64,000 bases of DNA from Haliotis asinina (Eukaryota; Mollusca; Gastropoda; Lepetellida; Haliotidae), in assembly GCF_037392515.1 (NCBI RefSeq), contig NC_090288.1, positions 58,823,673-58,887,672 on the forward strand, written 5' to 3'. Both the position numbers and the translations under genes were made by a program. A model generated the notes under the pieces. The model was not told where the DNA came from, made no database searches, and saw only the letters and a list, made by a program, of their open reading frames with translations. This document shows, piece after piece, positions 41,146 through 53,100 of the stretch; position 1 is the first letter of the stretch, and the number at the start of each line of letters is the position of its first letter.

Positions 41146-42329
41146 CTGTTTTAAGCCTGGTTTAAACAGGAAATTGACAATCTTCCAACAATATCACGTC
41201 GGGAGGACGTTGGCGTCAGAGGTTGTGACCACGAGATGAATTGCGAGACTTCGACGTAAAGAGCAAAACGTTTTAACTTCTTGACTTAAGAAACGTGCCA
41301 CGAACACAGGTTTTAACACCAATAATCGTGTTTGAAGAGAGCTACTTCACCTACGTTATATGATGATATCAAATGGTGTATAACGTAACCAAGGTTGTAT
41401 AGACAGCTTTTAACAGTGTGTTCGACATTTTGTATTTAACGCTGTTGTTTCAAATTCCACACTACTACCTAAATGACAGCGCCCATTTACCTTTTTTTCT
41501 CATTGTACATTTTGTTATACCAAAACCCTGTCACACACCTGTCAAAGAATAAAGTCCATATTTTGGCAAACCGAGAGTGTTTCTGTCCTTGTTGTCCTCG
41601 ATGTGTCGTCCTGCGCATATACAAAAAAAAACAGTACCCAGCAACCCTGCTACTTAAACCTTACCCTCGATAGTGAACATTCACACGATACTTCATAAAT
41701 TAACTCCCTACAGTGGCAGTTACATGCCATTGCTAAAGAGCACCAAGAAACACGATGTTTTTGAAACGAATACATATTTAGTTATCAAACAGTTATTCAA
41801 CCCCCGTGATTGAGGCATTCAATGAGTGTTTGCCTAGGTTCGCCCTGGGTTTGAGGCGTGCGTTCACTATGAACTGTTAGCGCAAGGCCAACAAGGCAGC
41901 TAATAGTGTGTGCTGCAGGGTCGGATAAGTCAGATCTGCTCTGAACAGTCGCCGTATACGATGACGCTAGGTGCGTGTAGGGAGAGTGTGAAGGGGAGGA
42001 TCTAGAGGTAACCCAGAAGGTAGGTTGCATGTGCAAGTCTTCTTAAAGATTCAGGTGAAAAGAGTGTGTTCATATTAAATGAACATATTTATATCCAAAA
42101 TAAACCACTGATTGTGTTAAACTTGTTAAAATGCAGTTTGTAAAATACAAAACGTAACGTGTCTTGGAATGTCAATCTCAATATGCCCTAATCTTACGTG
42201 GTATCTAACACTGTCAATGTTACCAAATGTAACTAAAACGAGACTAGGACAGCCAAGGTTGCTCTGAGCGGGGAGCACACGGACACTTGTCTGGTATCAC
42301 TGACCGGATAAAAGTGTAACTGTATGCTA
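41146..42329. other. Intergenic
   Basis: Contains a diverged inverted copy (41825-41945) of the 39073-39180 repeat. No gene seen. Confidence 0.4.
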
Positions 42330-42775
42330 TTGAGGATGGAACCACCTGATCAGCTGTCGATTATAACTTGGGGGATCAAACCACCTGATGAACGGTCGGG
42401 TATACCTTAGCATATCAAACCACCTGATCAACTGTCAATTATAAGTTGGTGATCAAACCGCCTGATCAGCGGTCGGGTATTAACTAGCAGATCAAACCAT
42501 TTGATCAACTGTCGGGTATGACTTAGCATATCAAACCACCTGATCAGCGATCGGGTATAATCTGGCGGGTCGAACCACATAATCAACTGTCGGGTAAAAC
42601 TAGCATATCAAGCCATCTGATCAGCGGTCGGGTATAATCTGGCGGATCAAACGACTTGATCAACTGTCGGATAAAACCTAGCATATCAAACCACCTAATC
42701 AACTGTCGGGTGTAACTTTGCATATCAAACCATCTGATCAACTGTCAAATATAATGTAGCGGATCAAACAATCAT
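42330..42775. repeat. About 38-bp minisatellite
   Basis: About 12 copies of a unit built from CATATCAAACCACCTGATCA and CTGTCGGGTATAACTTAG, alternating with a variant TCAGCGGTCGGGTATAATCT. The alternation suggests a two-unit higher-order structure. Many units carry TGATCA. Confidence 0.85.
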
Positions 42776-43684
42776 GACTGCTCACTACAAATCACCCGTA
42801 TTGTCAAGTCGATAAGGCGTATTGGAATGTTGTTGACTTGAACCCTGGTGTCCTCATACCGAAAGACTTTAAAAGATGAGAAATTGTTGCTGTCCTGCCT
42901 TGTTCTCGACATTCGAGGAATAGATCAAGGACTGATCGGCTCGAAGTCAGCAGAGTGTATCAGAAAGGGGTATCAATGTCAGTTTGCGGCGTTGTACTGT
43001 AGTACAGCCACAGACTTGAGTTGTGTACCAGCCTCACTCATGTACACGTACACAAGCACGTATTCAGTCTTACCATATAAATGGTCACATTTCTATGGCC
43101 TTAGGTATAAACTCATTTGCTGTTTCTGTTTCTCCATGATGTGCAGGGGTTCAAAAATATTTTGAAAAGTCACTTGTCACGTTTTCCTCTTGTCCTGATT
43201 TTATGACACAATGCGTGAAGTCAATGGTTACTGTACTATTTATTGATGAGTGATCGTTTCACTCTTTACTAGCTCTACTTCATTATTATTGAGTACTTTA
43301 TTAGATTCATTATGAGCAGATATGAAATGAAATCCAAGATTATTTGTAGTTTGAAGATATAAGTCTAGTAGTCCACGGACAATTAAGATACCATTATTTC
43401 ATTGCCCGAAATGAAAACTGACTTATCCCGGCACTTGGCATTTTTGAACCCCTGGATGTGCCGTATCGCAAGTAACAGGGAAACCAAACTCAGACACAAA
43501 ACAGTGACTCAAATCCTTAGTTGCATTCCTTAAAGCCGAACATCAGGCCACCTTGTAACTACTGTTGACGCTACCAGGGGATCGAACTATCGCCTCTCCG
43601 GACAGGCCCTTTATCTATTACACCTAATGTCCTGGCTCCTGGGGCATAGGAAAAGGCTATACTACTAAGAAGATCGTTTCCCAT
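42776..43684. other. Intergenic, no gene recognised
   Basis: No supported gene; the 105-codon frame at 42848 has no recognisable domain. Confidence 0.4.
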
Positions 43685-43822
43685 TTCATGCTCAGTCACT
43701 AATATCATGGTGGGGACACCAAAAAATGAGCTTAACAAATTGTACCCATGTGGGGAATCGAACCAGGATCTTCGGCGTCTCGAGTTAGCGCTCTAACCGG
43801 TAGGCTGCCACACCGCCGTCTC
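43685..43822 (-). repeat. tRNA-derived SINE, reverse orientation
   Basis: Minus strand: GGCGGTGTGGCAGCCTACCG, GTTAGAGCGC, ACGCCGAAGATCCTGGTTCG and ATTCCCCACATGGGTACAAT, then GGTGTCCCCACCATGATAT. Head and B box are clear; tail truncated. Confidence 0.85.
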
Positions 43823-45311
43823 AGATATCTGGAACATTGCTGGATACGACTGTCAACTCTAAAAGAAACCTACATTTATTTATCGCTTGTATCTGAACTT
43901 ATGTTCACTGAAAGCACCCTCTATTTTCCAAAACGTTGTGTACGTCTGTACCCACTATTTATGACTTAAATGGGATTTGCTTATCTGACTGGCATTACTT
44001 TTGTGCGTCTCCCGGGCTGCAGTTCCCCGTCTAGATGTTTTACCCTTGGGACTTCTTGTGTATGTGTGCTCAGATGAATATATTTACACGCCAAGTTTTA
44101 TCAGCGAAACCAAGAGCCGTAAATCCTCAAAGCACTTTGTCAGCTCCATCGTTATTACAATCTATTGATACGATGATATATGAGTGCCAGGTTTGAAACA
44201 CTCATCGAACGCAGGGGGCAGTTCACACTTCACCACTTGGCCGCACCCTAGTTACCGCTGGATTGCGCATGACAGAACGGCGGCCATGCAGCACGTGCAC
44301 TCAACTGTAAGCGTGCAACTTGGCTCCGTCTACTGATCTCAATATCATGCTTTTGTCAACTGTAGGATTTAAGAGATATGAAGAAGGTGGAACTTACATA
44401 CCTTACATTTGTGTAGCACTGAAACAAAGAGTCCGATGTCTGAGTACACATAAGTGCTTTCATACCAAATTATCAAACTCTTGTCTGAAAGTTGGATTTG
44501 GATGTAGATTGTTTCGTGACATTCACCAAACGTGATGGTCGGGTAAGTTTGAATACGTTACCTGGATTTCCTCAGGTACTTCTAACCGAATGTATGTATG
44601 GACAGTAAACTATACCGGAACTGTACCTACCTGATATAGCGTGTCTCATATCTCATCAACATTCACAGATTTCGCTGTATCAGATATACCCCTTGTCAGC
44701 AGACTGTTAGCACAGGTGCGAACGTTTACATAAAATCCAAATAATAATTCATTTGCCATTATTACGTAAATAATTGAGACCTATGAATAGTACATAATAT
44801 ATAACAGAGATTTCAGTTAATATGAAGCGTTACCGGCATCTCTCAAAAAAGGATCTAATGTGGTTAGAGAGGTATCAATACATTAAAGTATTGATCAGTA
44901 GGTACTTAAATGGCAATAACAGATAGGTGCGCGTAAAAGACAAATCTAGTTATTCGCCGATCTAATGCTGTTGTTATTCGATGACACTGACAAACACGAT
45001 TACGTGTAAAGTCGCGAGCGTGGTAACAGGTACATGGCTGAAAATAGCTCGTGCATGGTGTATATGTATATGTATATTTACATTTTCCCCTGTTGGTGTG
45101 TTGCCCTATGTCGTTGTTGTGTGTATTGTTTTACTCAGTTTATATATAGTTAATAACATATGATATAATGTAATATGATAATAATGATATAGCATGATAC
45201 GATGCGATACAGCATACTGTAAAACACAGGGGTACCTGTTTCCATTATAACCGCGTAGTTTTTACGATTACATTTGCGACCGGTGCTACTAGAATAACAG
45301 ATCCGGGGTAG
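43823..45311. other. Intergenic, no gene recognised
   Basis: AT-rich, with a short run of ATGATA-type repeats near 45160-45215. No supported gene. Confidence 0.4.
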
Positions 45312-45546
45312 AATAGGCCTTCAACAACCCATGCTTTGCCACGAAACGGGACTATATTTGTCGTAAAAGGCGACTAACGGGATCGGGTGGTCAGGCTCGC
45401 TGACATATTCATTGGTTCTCAATTGCGCAGATCGATGTTAATGCTGTTGATCACTGTATAGTCTGGTCCAGACTCCATTATTTACAGATCACCGCCACAC
45501 AACTGGAATATTGCTGAGTGTGGCGTAAAACTAAACTCACTCACTT
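45312..45546 (+). repeat. Second SINE family, near full length
   Basis: ACCCATGCTTTGCCACGAAA, GTCGTAAAAGGCGACTAACG, GGGTGGTCAGGCTCGCTGAC, AATTGCGCAGATCGATG, GGTCCAGACTCCATTATTTA and the tail GGAATATTGCTGAGTGTGGC with CGTAAAACTAAACTCACTCA. It shares its 3' tail with the tRNA-like SINEs but has a different body. A relative lies at 51675-51897. Confidence 0.85.
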
Positions 45547-46224
45547 ACATAACATTCCCAGTAGCTTGCATGAATTCATCAACTATGGTTCAGATGCTAA
45601 TTGCCTTTCAACATACACTCTGGTTCTCATGGTAGGAAGTGAACTCATAACAAAACACTTCCTAATCGATTTGAAAAATTCAGGAATATCTAAAGAAAAC
45701 AGGTTCTCCAAGTGAGTACCTGTGTTGTTATATATGCTGACAAGTCTGCTAAGCGGTTAATTAAAGAGGGGCTTTAGCTGGGTAGCCGCAGAGAACGTCT
45801 GTAAGCTGCGGGGTAAACATGTCTTCCCAGCTGCGAGACCGAGTTATGTCAATGACAACATTTACCCTAGAGATCTCTGAGGATTTCCTCGTCCTGCCCA
45901 GCATCGAATCCGGGTGGATAGAATGACATGTGTGCTTTTCCCTCTAAGTTACGTGGAGTTACAGCCTCATGCTCACTTAATCACTACCCGCCTTGTTGTG
46001 GACACGTACATGTTTTGGTCTGTTACATAATATAAAAACTACCCGTCTTTTTGAGGCCAAGTGCGTGTTCTTTTATGACATATTTACTACCCGCGTTGCT
46101 GTGGACATGTGCATGTTCAGGGGATGCTTAAAGACCACATGCCAATCAAACATTCTTGTTCTCTAGTAAATAAAACACTACACGTCTTGTTGTGAACAGG
46201 TGTACGTTCTTAAAGCTTAAACAA

Positions 46225-46605
46225 CTCACTTCATGTTATGACACGTGCGTGTTCTCTGTTAACATACACCTCGCTTTGAAATGTATGCTCCCAGGAAATG
46301 CTACACGGCTTGTCGCGGACACGTGCATGTTCTCCGAATAATGTTGTGACACGTGCGTGTTCTCTGTTAACATAAACTCTGTACAACTCGCTTTGAAATG
46401 TATGCTCCCAGGAAATGCTACACGGCTTGTCGCGGACACGTGCATGTTCTCCGAATAATCTTGTGACACGTGCATGTTTTCGGTTAACATAAACTCTATA
46501 CACCTCGCTTTGAAATGTATGCTCCCAGGAAACGTTACACGGCTTGTCACGGACACGTGCATGTTCTCCGAATAATGTTGTGACACGTGCATGTTCTCCG
46601 AATGA
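46225..46605. repeat. 117-bp tandem repeat, about three copies, with CACGTG motifs
   Basis: CGCTTTGAAATG recurs at 46272, 46389 and 46506. Each unit has GACACGTGCGTGTTCTCTGT and GGACACGTGCATGTTCTCCG, so CACGTG appears about seven times in 350 bp. Related single motifs extend left to about 46000. Confidence 0.88.
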
Positions 46606-47423
46606 TTAATCACTGCCCGGTTTGTTGCTCCCGCTTGCATCTTCTCTAGTTGCTTAAAACCTATAACATATACGACATAAAATAACTAGTCTCGATCATA
46701 AACTGAACCAGACCTCATTGGGCGTAACAAGCAAAACGTTGATGAAACCGTATGAATTAATCTCTACGAAACGAGATTTTCATTAAGAGATTAAGCACGT
46801 TACCAATCCGATACAAGTACACATCCATTCATGAAATGGCTCTCCAATGGCTAACAATAAATTCAACCTAGGCTCGGGTCAATTAGCAGTCCAGTTAATT
46901 GAATCATATGAATAATAATTTGTTAGTCGATGAACTTAAGTTTGGTACACCAGTGTAACAGTATGTATATGATAGGACCCTTATTACATTCGCCCCTGTC
47001 ACTCGGTGTAACGCTGAGACCACTTTTGGAATGAACGCTGGACTGTATAGTAAAACACCTTCTTAGTGAAGACTGAAAGATGTAAGTGCGACAACATTTA
47101 CAGACGCGCAGAAATCCGACGGCGTCATGACAAGGCCAGGGTCAGTGTCCATACGCAATGTAAATGCTCAACACACTATGCATATATATCGGTCTAGAGA
47201 TAAATCTGCACTGCATTTTCATTCGACTCCCTCGGAATAATACAACCTAAGTTGCCTTGACAGGCCCGTGGTGGTTAGCACTCACTATACCATCTCACCC
47301 TAACGGGTACCCAATGTTCCTGCTGGGTGAATAAGTTCCTAGTTCGCCAAATCGGTTCAGGCCTCATCTAGCTATTCTATGCCACCGATGTTACTCAACT
47401 TCTGATCTCTTGTATGCTGGATC

Positions 47424-47580
47424 AGTGGGGTGGCTAAGCGTTCACTCGTCTCGACGAAGACGAAGGTTCGATTCCACACATGGTTACAACGTGGAAAGTC
47501 TTACTCTGGGGTTCTCCTCCTTGATATTGCTGTAACTTTGCCAAAAGCGGCGTAAAACCCAAGTCATTCTCTCACTCTCC
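47424..47580 (+). repeat. tRNA-derived SINE
   Basis: GGGGTGGCTAAGCGTTCACT, GACGAAGGTTCGATTCCACA, then GATATTGCTGTAACTTTGCC and AAAAGCGGCGTAAAACCC. Head, B box, body and tail are all visible. Confidence 0.85.
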
Positions 47581-49745
47581 TGTGATCTGTCCGCTATGCA
47601 AGGGACCATTTGTCACGAAGTTCATAAAGCTTGACGTACGTCTGTGTAACTCACACATATCTCAAAGAGCAACTTTGCACTTCAGATAGTATCTGTCGAG
47701 GCTCGGGGAACAAATATACTTAACCCAATGAACGTTTAACCATGAACACCGTTTTGTTTTGTTCTTTGTCTCTATTTACTCCGAGAGTTAGTTACATTGC
47801 TCGGGAGATCATAGATTATTGAATGATAAGCCGACAAATAGTCTAATCAGAAACATAAATTGCTACTATGTTCACTCTGAAGAAAATGAACTGTCTAAGA
47901 AGCTAAGGGGAAAATGGATTACTGGCTCATTGTTCGTTGAACGGGGTTTCATGGTCAAATTGAATTTAACGTTTATCCTGCATATTACGTTTTGAGTTGT
48001 TTTGTGATGTAGCAGAAGCCGGGGGCTGAGATTTTTACATTTCGATGTGGACACTACTGCGTGTTATTACATCCCTGAAACAACGACTCGACTTGACCTA
48101 ACTAGATGAACGGTTCAGCCTGACAACATGCAAGGTAATTACTTATTATTTATAAAGTTTGGTAAACTGTAAATCTGTTTATTATTTATAGGTTTTTCTG
48201 AAAACGAATTTACCGTTATAGCGAAAAAAATGGCCCAAATCGAAATTAATTTTGCCTTCTTGCATAGCGAAAAAACATAGTTTTGGACAATAGACATTCG
48301 GTAGGAGTGATTGTTAAGCATAATGTGATACAAGGGTATCCTTGGCGTGACTGCTAGCTCACGTTCCGGACAATAAAGGTGTAAGTGTATGTGAAATACT
48401 TACCTGAGCCAGGTCACGATATCAATAAACTAATTAAGCAGGACTACCTGTGGTAGGGGTATTTATGGGTTACTGGAAGTCAGGTCAGGTGGGAACAACG
48501 GTCATTATCAACTACGGTTACGGGGCAGTTTGATGGATTTATGAATATACGAGCGTTATATATCTTACAGGTAGGTTAGTAGCGCGTGGATCACTATGTT
48601 CCTAAGTATTGAAAAGTTTGACCAAACTACATGAACTTCATGTTTGTTAGTTACGACTGAACATGACAATATTGCATGATTCCCAGGGAGCTGAGAATCA
48701 GTATGCGTTGTCCCGTTGACTGGGTTATAAGTTCATTTGCTATATGCATGACTATATGAGAACATATTTGGACAATTATTTTGATATTTTCATTATTTGT
48801 ATTTTCGTTATTGTTTAAAGTTTCTTCATGCGTTTGCAGTGATACCACGCTTACGGAACGTTGTAGAATGTCAAAATATACACAAAGACGTTTTATGCTG
48901 GCGGTTCCTTGATTAAGACAAAATGTACACCGATAATATATTTTTTGTCGGTAGCTCTTTACTTCAACATTTACATGAAGTTTTACAAAAACCCTTATCG
49001 TTCTGATTACAAGGGTTTCGCTGAAATATAACATGTTAAAGGAGATATTTAGTAACATATTATTTTTGAATCACTTAAATGGTGTATCAAAATAAGTGAC
49101 GTGAAGAAGCATTTCTTTTTAAAGTTGTGATTCAGTACGTCTCCATAACATTCTCACAGACTCGGTATGTTACTGAACAGAGGGAGGGTTCATGGCACAA
49201 GGACTCCTCGCTCTAGTAACACAGCCATACTCTGTGCCCTGCTCTCCTGTAATGTTCTTTATTGTACTCTTAAATCAATTCTCAAAGTAACTTCCTATGA
49301 AAAAATATAGCATTCTGTATTTACCTTTCTTTGAAAGAAAAGCGATACATCACAAAACAAGGCGAGTCTGAGACCTGATCTGTTTTACTGAACTTTCTAT
49401 TTGTAAGTACAGGTAACAAGAACTGAAATGACACTATTAATTTCTTGATTTGATTTTGCCATTTCAAAATCCACTCTCATTCAGCCCACAGCTGGTAGTT
49501 AAACGCTAGATGTATACTCTTGAATAATATAGATACTGTCCCACATATTGAAATACCACCCCTCCCATTTCTAATTTGCTGGTTTATGTTTGTGTCGTAT
49601 TAATTCGGTACTTTCTGTGATCAGCTATACGGCGTTCTAACGGGAATCTGCGGGAGAGATCTACCTTGCCTAATATACTGCCATCACGTCAACGCTTACG
49701 CCAGGATCTGCATCCAGGTGCGTGATCAAGTAGTTGTCACCGCCC
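47581..49745. other. Intergenic, no gene recognised
   Basis: Unique AT-rich sequence upstream of the first recognised CNBD2-like exon. Upstream exons of that gene may be here or earlier, but I could not identify any. Confidence 0.4.
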
Positions 49746-49749
49746 TACA

Positions 49750-50130
49750 TTAGTTACAGTTTTACATCAGACGTTAGGTACAGGTGTGTGATGTAGGGTT
49801 GATCATCATGAGACGTTAGGTACTGGTGTGTGACGTAGGGTTGATCATCATCAGACGTTAGGTGCAGGTGTGTGACGTAGTGTTGATCATCATCAGACGT
49901 TAGGCACTGGTGTGTGACGTAGGGTTGATCATCATCAGACGTTAGTTACAGGTGTGTGACGTAGTGTTGATGATCATCAGACGTTAGTTACAGGTGCACG
50001 ACGTAGGGTTGATGATCATCAGACGTTAGTTACAGGTGCGTGACGTAGGGTTGATCATGATCAGACATTAGTTACAGGTGCACGACGTAGGGTTGATCAT
50101 CATCAGACGTTAGTTACAGGTATGTGATGT
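49750..50130. repeat. 42-bp minisatellite upstream of CNBD2-like exon
   Basis: About nine copies of a unit combining GACGTTAGTTACAGGTGTGT and GACGTAGGGTTGATCATCATC. It ends about 65 bp before the acceptor at 50195. Its sequence is unrelated to the 42-bp satellite at 57394. Confidence 0.88.
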
Positions 50131-50195
50131 AGCAGTGATCATCAAACATTGTTCCAGATATATGACTGAGCGGTTATTACATGTTACACTTGCAG

Positions 50196-53100
50196 ATAAG
50201 GAGCACGAGGACAGACACCGACAGGTGAGCCGGCAGGTGCTACACTCTGCAGTCGGACTGACCATGTCAAAACAGCAGCTGTCTATACCCCAGGCGTTAC
50301 CCATTAGGAGGGGGTCATCCAGCCAAAGCCTCTCAGGGTCTAGTGTCATCAGTGCGTCTGATTGGAGGGGGGCTGGATCAACGAGGAGGGGTTCCCGTGG
50401 GTCACTGAAAAGAAACTCACTACCCCTTGGGTCGGTTGGAACGAGGCAGTGGATGAGAAGGCCGCATCCCCAGGACAGACTCACTGAGGCTGAGGAGGCG
50501 GAGAGGGCGAAGGTAGATGGTGTGGGTGTGGGTGTGGGTGTGGGTGTGGGTGTGGGTGTGGGTGTGGGTGTGGGTGTGGGTGTGTAAATGTCATAGTGGC
50601 AGGGGTGAGTAAGTTTAGTTTTATCGTTTGTAGCCGTAATCAAACAAAATCACAGCGGGACACCAGAAACGGGTTTCACACCCTTGTAGAGAATCGAACC
50701 TGGATCTTGGGCGTGAGGAGCCAACGTTTTAACCACTAAGATACCCCACTGCCGGTGAGGAGACGAAAGGTCAGACGGGCAGCCTTAAGACAGACATGGG
50801 GGTTATTCTTTGGGCACTGGGTGAATGAAGTGCTTAGTTAGACACGACGTACTTGCATTCCCGTCACCGTTAGAGTCAGTTAACGCCGCACTTAGTCCTG
50901 TTTCACCATACCTACCGTGATTAGGGCGACCAGACCAGGATAACTAATCTTCTTCAACTACCGCTCCTACAGAAGCTGCTTGGAAAGTTCAGGATGTGGG
51001 CTCGCGTGGTCCAAGCATTCTGCAACCTGTTCAGAAGATGCAGTGCCCTAGAGAGGCAGGTACTTTTCCAATCATTTTGATACTACGGTTGCCGTTTTGT
51101 GAACAATGCCCTCATGACTGGGTTAAGAATATAGTATACAGATAGTTTACTGCATGTATTCTCCTCCCGCAGCAGCGACAGCCCCTACTATTCCCAGTTG
51201 GACACCATCGAGAAGACCTCGCTGGGCATTGACAAGAATCACTACATCTTCTTTGACCCCGCTGATTATAAGGCCAATACTCAGGTTGGTATATCAAAGC
51301 TTCCCCCTTTGCATAAACGGGACAAGTAACTATTTTCTATCATCCCATGAGATGCGACTTTGAACAGCTATAGGTGCCAGACGACCATCCTAGGGGTTAA
51401 AGCGTTCGCCCATCGCGCAGAGTGACCTTTTTTGATTTCCACAGGACGAAGCTGTGTGATGACGAATATTGCTAAAAGCGGCGTAAAATCATACTCAGTC
51501 ACTCATCACTATTCCGTACATCAACACGTTCATTTACCTGCCATTAAAGCAATGTAGAGACCAAATACCTTAAGGTTATGATAAATACTGCAAACAAAGT
51601 CCGTCTCGAAACATTCTGCTTTGTGTGGTTCGATGTGGGATGATCTCGCATCGGTTCACTTTCGTCGGCACCAGGGCCGGGTATCAGAACTGACCCTCAG
51701 TACCCCGTGCTTGTCGTAAGAGGCTACTAACAGGATCTTGTTGTCAGGTTCACTCTCTTGGTTCACACACGTCATCCTATCAAAATTGCGAAGAGCGATG
51801 CTGATGCTGTCGATCACGGCATTTGCATGGTCCAGACTCTATTAAGAACAAACCGCCACTTTAATATTGCTGAGTATGGCGTAAACCTCAACTCGTGCCT
51901 ACACTGCAAAGCGACCGTCTGTGTTTAAGGATGATGGACAAACACGATGGAATCTCATAACACTTGAGAGCATGTAAGATCACATGTGCTTTGTAGTGGC
52001 GAAGATAGCTCTAGAAAATCTTTGGATATGTAATGAACATTGTGTTTGTCAGATGCGCATGTCCAGAGATGGTCAGAGGATTTTGTCCAAGCCTCCAGAC
52101 GACAGGACAGAGGAGGAGATCCACCATGTAGGTATACTAACTCTGTAATGGACAATGACCATGTCAAGTCAAGACTGGACATCCTTACATGGATGTTTCA
52201 GTGTGCGATTGAGGGAGGTGTGCTATCAAATGGAAAGGTTCACGAGTTACTTTGAGGACCTGGAACGACTCCCCTCAAGAGTACAATATGAAAAGATGGG
52301 TTTTGATGTTAGCCTTTACACATTTTGGAGGGATAAGCGGTCTAAACAATTTATTGCAGTTATCTCTTTGTTTGTTACTCAGCGTATGACTCAAATGTGT
52401 CCAAGCATGTAGATAACAAAATCTGGACCCGACAATCCAGTGATCGATATTGTGAGACACTATGCGCGTGGTTGTGTACAAGTTTTATTACAGCTAACTG
52501 CCGGCTGTCCGAGTCTAGGCCTAACAAACGGGCGATCAGTCTAGAGAGCATGCTGACGCCTGATAAACATTCGTCTGGGGGTAACAGGTACCTCTGAACG
52601 AATATATATCGTGTAGTATCCGTTGTTATGCAGTTGTTGCACCTGCTGTAAGCACCCCTTCGTCACATTGCAAGGTCTGTGTCATCCCGTATGTTTTATG
52701 GCTTCCTGTCTACATCCCTGGAGTTCCTTTAACGAAGCAAAACTTTACTAGGGATAACCTTATGTCCAATTCTTTTACATTGCACTAAAGTAAGCATAGT
52801 GACTTGCGATCATCTTAGTCCACCATGAAAGAAGGCCCTGCACTATAACACTTATACCACCCTTTATCTTTAACCCCAACCTTCAGGTGATGATAGCACT
52901 GCGGGGCATCAGGGCAATAGAAGACCTGCCAATCAGGATGCAGAAACACCTTGCGAGATACAGTACTTTTCAATCGTGAGTTAGATTATTGTGATACTTA
53001 CTTACGACCGTTTGCAGTTTATTAGACATTTCCTTATTGTAGAATTGTTCTAGCGATTACTGATTATTATTGATTTGGAAGGACACATGGCCAACTCATA

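Noticed and set aside
46231..46640. Overlapping minus-strand frames with repeated ENMHVS phrases
   Set aside because: They follow from the 117-bp tandem repeat; no start context or domain.
50110..50643. 177-codon minus-strand frame with a Pro-Thr repeat
   Set aside because: Antisense of a CNBD2-like exon and the GGTGTG microsatellite.
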